Source: Hyalella azteca
Lineage: Eukaryota > Arthropoda > Malacostraca > Amphipoda > Hyalellidae
Assembly (NCBI RefSeq): GCF_000764305.2
Contig: NW_025933395.1
Coordinates: forward strand, 18,368 to 82,367
DNA length: 64,000 bases
Direction of reading: 5' to 3'
The notes under the pieces are model-generated. The model worked only from the letters and a program-made list of their open reading frames with translations, was not told the DNA's origin and ran no database searches. Made by a program: the position numbers and the translations under genes. Position 1 is the stretch's first letter. Every line of letters begins with the position of its first letter. This document shows positions 56,901-64,000 of the stretch, in pieces.

Positions 56901-59900
56901 GCTAAAGTAGCCCTATTGAGAAAGTCTACTTCTGCTGGTAATTTAGGCGTCGCCACGGTACTCGAATCCTCTCGTACACCCACGTACGCTGTGGTTCTCC
57001 GTTCCACGTCTTCTATAAGTTCCTCACCATAAGCGACTTTCCGCATAGGGCTAATGTGGGTAGGTTGAGCCTGTGCTACAATCTTATCTATAAGCTCGGT
57101 GGGGGTGTAGGTATGGGCCGGGCCAAATAATTGCGATACCAAATATTGATCTACACAGCTAACCCAATGCCCTCCCCCGGGAACTTGCCTGTTCCCTGGC
57201 TGGCTGAGCCCGTTTCCTAATTTAGGTGGGTCTAGGGATCGGTTGAGGTGTTCGAGGGCTGCGGTAGAGGTAGCAGCATCCACTTGGTAGATGTGGAAGA
57301 GAGATAAGATCGTGCCAAAGGCAGCAGCCCGTTCTGCTCGTTGAGCGGGATCTTTTTGGATCAAGGGCAACTGTTCCAAAATGGCTTGGGTTAAAAAGAC
57401 AGGGGTATACCCCGATACTACTAGGTTATAAAGGGGTTCATCTATGGCCTTGGCTAGTTCAGGGCAGCGTGGATAAATGGTATGGTAGACCAATTGATGC
57501 GCAAGGGTATGGTGCCAAAAGCTGGCTTGGTTGGGCCCTGCATAGGGAAGGGTGAGTATCTGCATGACTAAGCTATCCGCGACCTGATATTTTTTGACTA
57601 GGTCTAGAAAATCACCCATAGCTTGATCATCAAGTTCTTCTGGTAATGCTTCTAGAAACTTTTGGATAGTCAAATGGCCCCAGTCGAGCTCTGCTAAGCG
57701 AGACTCCAATATGTGGGGCCATGGGCTCTGCCTGCTCTGCCCAGCAAGGGTAGCTTTGATCCAGTGTTTTTTGAGGTGGTGTAATGCCTCAGGGTGGGAA
57801 CTGCAGAGGAGGTCATAGCCGGTTTGGTCGGTCTGGGCTACTAGGGTAAGTAGTTCGGCCATTTCATCTAAACTAAGCTGGTATTTTTTTTTCTTAGCTT
57901 GTAGCGCCTGAAGCAGTGGCGTAGTTTGGTGGTGGCTATACTGTTCTGTAAGTTGGTCCCAACCTTTTCTGAAGTTGTTGAGTGCGATTGGGTCTTCTCC
58001 AGCGGGATAGGAGACGATCTCTTGCAGGAGGGATTCTCGCACCCATCGGGCTACAATGTATTGGTCTAAAACGGCAGGGTAAAGGGTAACCCCTTGCGCA
58101 AAATAGGCGACTACCTTTTTTTGTACGCTCAAGGAGGCTTTGCTGAGTTTTTCTTGCTGTAAGGGAGAGAGGGCTTCTACAAAAGAAATGCTGGCTACTT
58201 CGGGTAAGCCTATAGGCTCACTAGGGGGGATAACTTCCGGCTGTTTGCTCGGGATGGTCGCTGATGGATGGCTCAACCAGGGTGCTGAATGGGATCTGTG
58301 CAGGGGTGCCCCTATGAATGCCTTACCATAAGCGATTTGCTCCATAGGTTCAATAGCTAACCTGGATGCTGTGGCTACTTGGGCGGGCAAAAAACCCATC
58401 GAAGTAGTACGCTCTAAACGAGGGCTACCTGATAAGGGTTTCAGACGTAGGGGGATAGGAAGATCCACTGGCTCTGCGGCTGGTTCTGCTTGGCTGTCGC
58501 CATCCAGTAAGAGTGCCTCCTCCAGCGAAGTCGCTATAACGGCTTCTTGGGTAAGGTCGGAGGCCTCCGTGGGGGCTAAACCGGTAATGGAATCGTTGTC
58601 GCTGATATATGCGGCTAAGCTGGCTGGCAGCTGCACAGCAGCGGCTAGGCTAGCTTCTATCGTGGCCAACAGCGCAGCATGCTCTGCTTGTTCTTTTCGG
58701 ATTCTTTCTGCTTCTTGGGCTCGGCGGATCCGTTCTTCTTGTTCTCTTTGGGCCTTGCGGATTCTTTCGTTTTCTTGGGCCCTGCGGATCTGTTCTTCTT
58801 GTTCTCTTTGGGCTCGGCGTCGGTTTTCTTCTTGTCTACGTTGTTCTTTTTCTCGTTCTTGTTCTCGGGCCCATAATTGGGCTTGTAGTGCGGCGCGTTG
58901 TCTTTGGAGTTCGGCTTGGCGTTCTCGTTCTCGCTGGATCTCCAACCGTTTTAGTTCGGCTCTTCTTGCTTCTATGGCGCGCTGGCGGGCTACACAACCA
59001 CAACAGGTGGAACACCGATAGGAGGTTGAACAATCGCTATAAGGGCATCGGTATAGCTTAGGGCAACGACCACAGCCTAGGCAACAGCAGGCTTGGCGAT
59101 GGGATGGTTTGGTGCAATGGGCAGCACATGAGTCATCAGGACACTTATAACCGCAGCCTGAGCAACTCCATATAGTGCGGTTGGTACAACCAAACCAGGT
59201 GCAGCCTTTCCATCCAAACCAGTTCCAAAGACCACCACCCTGAAGCCCTAATGGTCCAATATAGAGGATTTTTTGTCTAGCATGGCCACTCTGAGGTATG
59301 AGCTGGAGGTAACGGCTTTGGGCGCTTTTATCTAGTTGGGCGAGCATTTCTAGGCTGTGGCCGGGACTGAAATGAACGGGGTGTTTGGTCCGATACCCGG
59401 AACCTATATGGAGGGTGGCTTCTAGGGTGTTGTTGACACTATGTAGCTCGATAGGATACCCTTCTTTGCTGGTAAAGGTGTGGATAGCAACTTCCTGAGG
59501 TAATTTTGGGGCTATGTATAGAACCGGTTGGTTGTTACTGATAGCTTGTAGCTGAATGGTATAATCGGTTGGACAGGTCCTGGAAAGTTTGGAAAGGGTA
59601 TACCCTGGGGCAAAACAAACAGCCAGCGGCTGATCTAGGTCTTGCTTGCTTTCTAGCGGGCACAGTTCGGTTTCTAACTTACTTGGGTCTCCTACTGAGT
59701 TCAGAGGGGCTTCTTGTTCTATAGCACGAGGAGGTCTATAGACGATCGCTTGAAGCTTGCCAGCGCTACAAGTAAAGCGGAGGGGATAGCCTGCTAAAGT
59801 AGTAAACTGGGTCGCTTGTAGGGCATGGCCGATATACACAAAGGCTGGTTTGTTGCTGTCTGATGCCGAGGGATAGAGATGAATATATTTTGGGTACCAG

Positions 59901-60241
59901 CTAGTTTCATGTCCAAGGAATGTATCAGGGGTAAAGGAATCGCTGCTCGGGTGGTTATTTTCAAAGTAGATAGGTAGCTGCAGGGTATGACCCGCTGCGT
60001 CTAATAGATGAGCCTCATAGCGATTGGCACAGGGGTTGAACTGCAGAAATCTATAAACTCCACCCTGATCCAAGGGTAGCAGCTGGGTTGTAGAAGGGGG
60101 CGGATCTGCAAGGATAGCTGCTGAGGGAGGGGGTAAGGCTAGGGGGGTGGCTTTAGATCCTAACATGGATAAGTGGCTAGGGGGGCCACAGGAGGTGATC
60201 AATTCTGTGATCAGTAAGATATGGGCTAGAAACCGATTACA
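50999..60241 (-). CDS. Giant bacterial effector: lipoprotein leader, SecA-like ATPase, TPR, toxin-type C-terminus; 5' end fused to thymidylate synthase
   Basis: About 3,080 codons without a stop or intron; numbering here counts from the ATG at 60319 inside the host exon. 27-45: truncated lipoprotein signal ([16 protein letters not shown]), start Met missing. 150-370: three similar repeats around YIG/YIAP. 363-445: Cys-rich, possibly metal-binding. 446-547: Arg/Glu coiled coil. About 1230-1830: SecA-like two-lobed ATPase with INTGEGKSL (Walker A), [10 protein letters not shown] (Walker B) and [11 protein letters not shown]. It is interrupted by four 12-residue [12 protein letters not shown] repeats (1623-1673). 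2090-2175: TPR-like. 2280-2308: membrane segment. 2330-2566: module shared with 49415-50347. 2726-2831: OTU-like sequence. About 3010-3106: C-terminal domain ([30 protein letters not shown]) of polymorphic-toxin type. SecA-like effectors of this size occur in intracellular bacteria; the host is unsettled. Confidence 0.85.
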   Translation of the reverse strand, partial: CNRFLAHILLITELITSCGPPSHLSMLGSKATPLALPPPSAAILADPPPSTTQLLPLDQGGVYRFLQFNPCANRYEAHLLDAAGHTLQLPIYFENNHPSSDSFTPDTFLGHETSWYPKYIHLYPSASDSNKPAFVYIGHALQATQFTTLAGYPLRFTCSAGKLQAIVYRPPRAIEQEAPLNSVGDPSKLETELCPLESKQDLDQPLAVCFAPGYTLSKLSRTCPTDYTIQLQAISNNQPVLYIAPKLPQEVAIHTFTSKEGYPIELHSVNNTLEATLHIGSGYRTKHPVHFSPGHSLEMLAQLDKSAQSRYLQLIPQSGHARQKILYIGPLGLQGGGLWNWFGWKGCTWFGCTNRTIWSCSGCGYKCPDDSCAAHCTKPSHRQACCCLGCGRCPKLYRCPYSDCSTSYRCSTCCGCVARQRAIEARRAELKRLEIQRERERQAELQRQRAALQAQLWAREQEREKEQRRQEENRRRAQREQEEQIRRAQENERIRKAQREQEERIRRAQEAERIRKEQAEHAALLATIEASLAAAVQLPASLAAYISDNDSITGLAPTEASDLTQEAVIATSLEEALLLDGDSQAEPAAEPVDLPIPLRLKPLSGSPRLERTTSMGFLPAQVATASRLAIEPMEQIAYGKAFIGAPLHRSHSAPWLSHPSATIPSKQPEVIPPSEPIGLPEVASISFVEALSPLQQEKLSKASLSVQKKVVAYFAQGVTLYPAVLDQYIVARWVRESLLQEIVSYPAGEDPIALNNFRKGWDQLTEQYSHHQTTPLLQALQAKKKKYQLSLDEMAELLTLVAQTDQTGYDLLCSSHPEALHHLKKHWIKATLAGQSRQSPWPHILESRLAELDWGHLTIQKFLEALPEELDDQAMGDFLDLVKKYQVADSLVMQILTLPYAGPNQASFWHHTLAHQLVYHTIYPRCPELAKAIDEPLYNLVVSGYTPVFLTQAILEQLPLIQKDPAQRAERAAAFGTILSLFHIYQVDAATSTAALEHLNRSLDPPKLGNGLSQPGNRQVPGGGHWVSCVDQYLVSQLFGPAHTYTPTELIDKIVAQAQPTHISPMRKVAYGEELIEDVERRTTAYVGVREDSSTVATPKLPAEVDFLNRATLAAQYTALQQAYQAPSQTLTRAPYSDKPIAQWDAAAIALWAGLARSQQELATKEEQPQQAAVGSAEAIAVVTRAVELIHGYTPRATQWLALLLLTHPHPGHGRLAQINTGEGKSLVVAMLAALHGIQGKKVDVVTTSTQLSIPEVKKQRPFFELLGLTVAENSQMHNKKKAYQQNIVYGTAGDFQGDILRVEFLGQAIRGEVSGAMPPRGFDVVIVDEVDSMLFDNRSHSVRLAGENPGMNHLEMPLAVIWETIHKIARQLVEKEGKIYFISEPFQIRGEEIRLHTGEAWMTKATLVENRKEFITQRTQSYLEQLLRKLTPEEKSLYADYQALQKQLAKAQNDREKQPKATEPSEQLSSLESQLNTHPWHDYHPILELPVHLRSFAFSQIPNWINNALRAAYSYTKEAHYDVVNDRIVPINYKETGVLQEHMVWGDGLTQFLQIKEGLPIDPEGISTNFLSNVSYFRRYGSAIYGLTGTLPHSGHRHRHSLYPNPANEHRQSLNPNPANEHRQSLHLNPANEHRQSLHPNTANELCPPGDFFTALYHTDQVVLPPYKQTLIQGNANSDYFCKELAPLVLPDHATHQAAIIEQVLTHAHQQRAVLVICKYIREAKQLCQALKKADKSCKIIPYTGQDAFDKQTIEAGEIIVATNIAGRGTDLTTSDTVESHGGLYVAITFLPETKRVELQNAGRTARAGKKGMAQLILHDPAQRTIQALKAARQRQEDQETTQAIAQAQHMIHQDGLFSQFCSLSKQYLPQSAACEKEKLWHSLTQHWQDYAEDKLSRRKVEAAFAQWKAKAHSSLVARMLDTLAPSAQQKITASDRAHIDSQAVAQLEAQRQAFQTQYKQECLTHFCQQQLKLYPDHPLMQELLAILAAGKTPEPIRLELAQKYDWGSYERKGLEERWGCWLKTQPAATCDPSTDSQATSSAATDSQATSSSASSSMLPKSFEEFAAEVHADASQDLLIKNSYYYIGKGHDFLRRKQWSRAIQSYERAIGMEPIFSVNAHYGKAHALLSYRENEGDKQRQAYQALRQAQNLLTIFYEPALMSLHALISQQGTQPKTSQHIQKQLNILNQQKNHIEEGCKVITTAQANQHNVTLTTKHLSELFAEAKENYDKAIREASINGLHEVFTLEESIPTPWWSIIGLTLIAAAQITAGIFIAWNVSLIKEGVADLITAVKAAATGSFNWATWATQKAISVTVSLVSMGWNSLKNGADAINKTSKELTKGLVPISEKVQLAKKVLAKELGKGAFKECLTLSGQFLADKLLLDNIQEAMTKKLEKILTEAMLNNPLLVAALEQDIKNGDNYWQQLFLKEGLTLLEKQQDHVCLHMAKSIALGVAQAKIPHVSQVLQIKEVMDMMDKLSQYTHSFLEKFEKKVDSYAQEIQQNTALLTQATSSQDILLVPAPEVTLEEDEIAIPSAVEGNQYDSQLKPVDPLRIGGLNPSTPAALANGFKRAIASELTGALRQSIVAPALACGINALSDRVFAQSDKKIEALREIVEADDQKRNAESGLAEVEEQKTKKQKKAKKPSKHRSINVKKIIKAIENQDLPQDEAKKPSKHLSENAKKTIKAIENQDLPQDEVALAAVAGACKMPIYIYDKKSGKLKNIIGGNLKGKPIACNYTAPSAENPNGHFSPTDPSLQVTPSGSNSCWLDTCWAQMTAEQKAEFKDVQGLRKGIVSFMKQHPKATNKACQTRDILANIAPHHHRQGGHLLHLGDPAYHQAKAAGNLELAQAIYDKWTRREIMGLKMGARIATGIAVANLTGGIGMIPYVSATAAVGLVATGLDGEVRKNMAEGNLGEAVNLASYHMPFLGSLRGIVDAANEGDASGVLFNSGMLVAECAGMKLARGAKAGGAGASKVTDRIVLDQKRLQHTFRNKPGHVIDTPTNRKLLERIANDPKCKLGPDKHGNIWYSSIQDNGTQVWATVKGEKIINGGINQIPKTYNPKTGLSALQPPKQK
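52140..52300 (-). repeat. Coding tandem duplication in the giant gene
   Basis: Two units of KKPSKHxSxNxKKxIKAIEN followed by QDLPQDE, nearly identical in DNA. Confidence 0.75.
55307..55450 (-). repeat. 36-bp coding repeat, four units, inside the SecA-like domain
   Basis: Units give [12 protein letters not shown]. They sit directly after the [10 protein letters not shown] motif, between the two ATPase lobes, where SecA has no such insertion. Confidence 0.8.
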
Positions 60242-63670
<3,429 letters not shown>

Positions 63671-63699
63671 CTAATAACCAGTCACATATACTCAATTAC

Positions 63700-64000
63700 A
63701 TTGAATCATCTAAGTAACTTCTTTATTTCTAAGTAACTTCTTCTGTTACTTAGAATCATCTACGTAACAGATTATCCAATTTGGAATTGGGACGAGAATG
63801 GTCAAAGGTTGAAGTACTAATTGTAAGTGGCTTGATAAAAAGTACACAAATAATTTGTAAGTGTTTACTTACATGGTTTTCACCCTATGGAAGTTACCAA
63901 TTATCACCCTATGGAAGTTACCAAACCTCTAACAATGATTCAAGCATCTCACAATGATTCAAACATCTCACAATGATTCACACATCCCACAATGATTCAA
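63700..64000. repeat. Short tandem repeats in a thymidylate synthase intron
   Basis: CACAATGATTCAAACATCT (about 20 bp, four units, 63940-64000), CACCCTATGGAAGTTACCAA (two units) and AAGTAACTTCTTTATTTCT (two units). No exon found up to the window end. Confidence 0.7.

Noticed and set aside
58371..59021. 216-codon plus-strand frame opposite the giant gene
   Set aside because: Shadow of the Arg/Glu coiled-coil region; low-complexity Ser/Arg sequence.

Overview
The window is arthropod (most likely insect) nuclear DNA. It is AT-rich, its genes carry short spliceosomal introns, and it is packed with transposable elements: piggyBac, P-like, hAT-like, Tc1-like and Mutator-like MITEs, CR1/L2-like and RNase-H-bearing LINEs, a Penelope-like element and a dimeric tRNA SINE. 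The host genes I can model from splice sites are a one-domain pacifastin-type secreted peptide (73-1193, minus), a two-domain gene of a family I recognise only tentatively (5878-7994, minus), an astakine/prokineticin-like cytokine (38668-39653, plus), coding exons of an unidentified acidic protein (21069-22851, minus) and thymidylate synthase (exons from 63651 down to 49302, minus).

Two regions stand out. First, 10.9-20.4 kb holds four long piggyBac-type transposase ORFs in a row on the minus strand. Each starts just after a 3' splice site that would be entered in phase 2. The nearest upstream host exon ends in phase 2, and the ORF at 10919-12629 has no start codon of its own. This fits a host gene with alternative transposase-derived terminal exons. 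Three of the four have lost at least one catalytic Asp. The fourth keeps all three and lies between perfect 14-bp terminal repeats.

Second, the last exon of thymidylate synthase is split by about 10.8 kb of bacterial-type DNA (about 49411-60241). The insert carries an intronless reading frame of about 3,080 codons: lipoprotein-type signal, Cys-rich region, coiled coil, SecA-like ATPase, TPR-like region, and a C-terminal domain resembling those of bacterial polymorphic toxins. A small, frameshifted gene resembling cognate immunity genes follows, then two short secreted-type ORFs. The host exon reads in frame into the bacterial gene, whose own start codon is gone. Thymidylate synthase resumes on the other side with no visible loss of codons. 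One junction carries a 15-bp inverted copy of the flanking host exon. The donor looks like an intracellular symbiont, possibly of the Bacteroidota, but this cannot be settled from sequence alone.

The rest is mostly repeats: foldback elements, MITEs with readable target duplications, large minisatellites at 34.7-36.3 kb, LINE and SINE copies sharing a 3' tail, and stretches in which I see no gene. One assembly artefact is clear: a 38-bp palindrome of two Tn5 mosaic ends (a mate-pair junction adapter) at 27891-27928, so continuity across that point is doubtful. No tRNA, rRNA or CRISPR array was seen.
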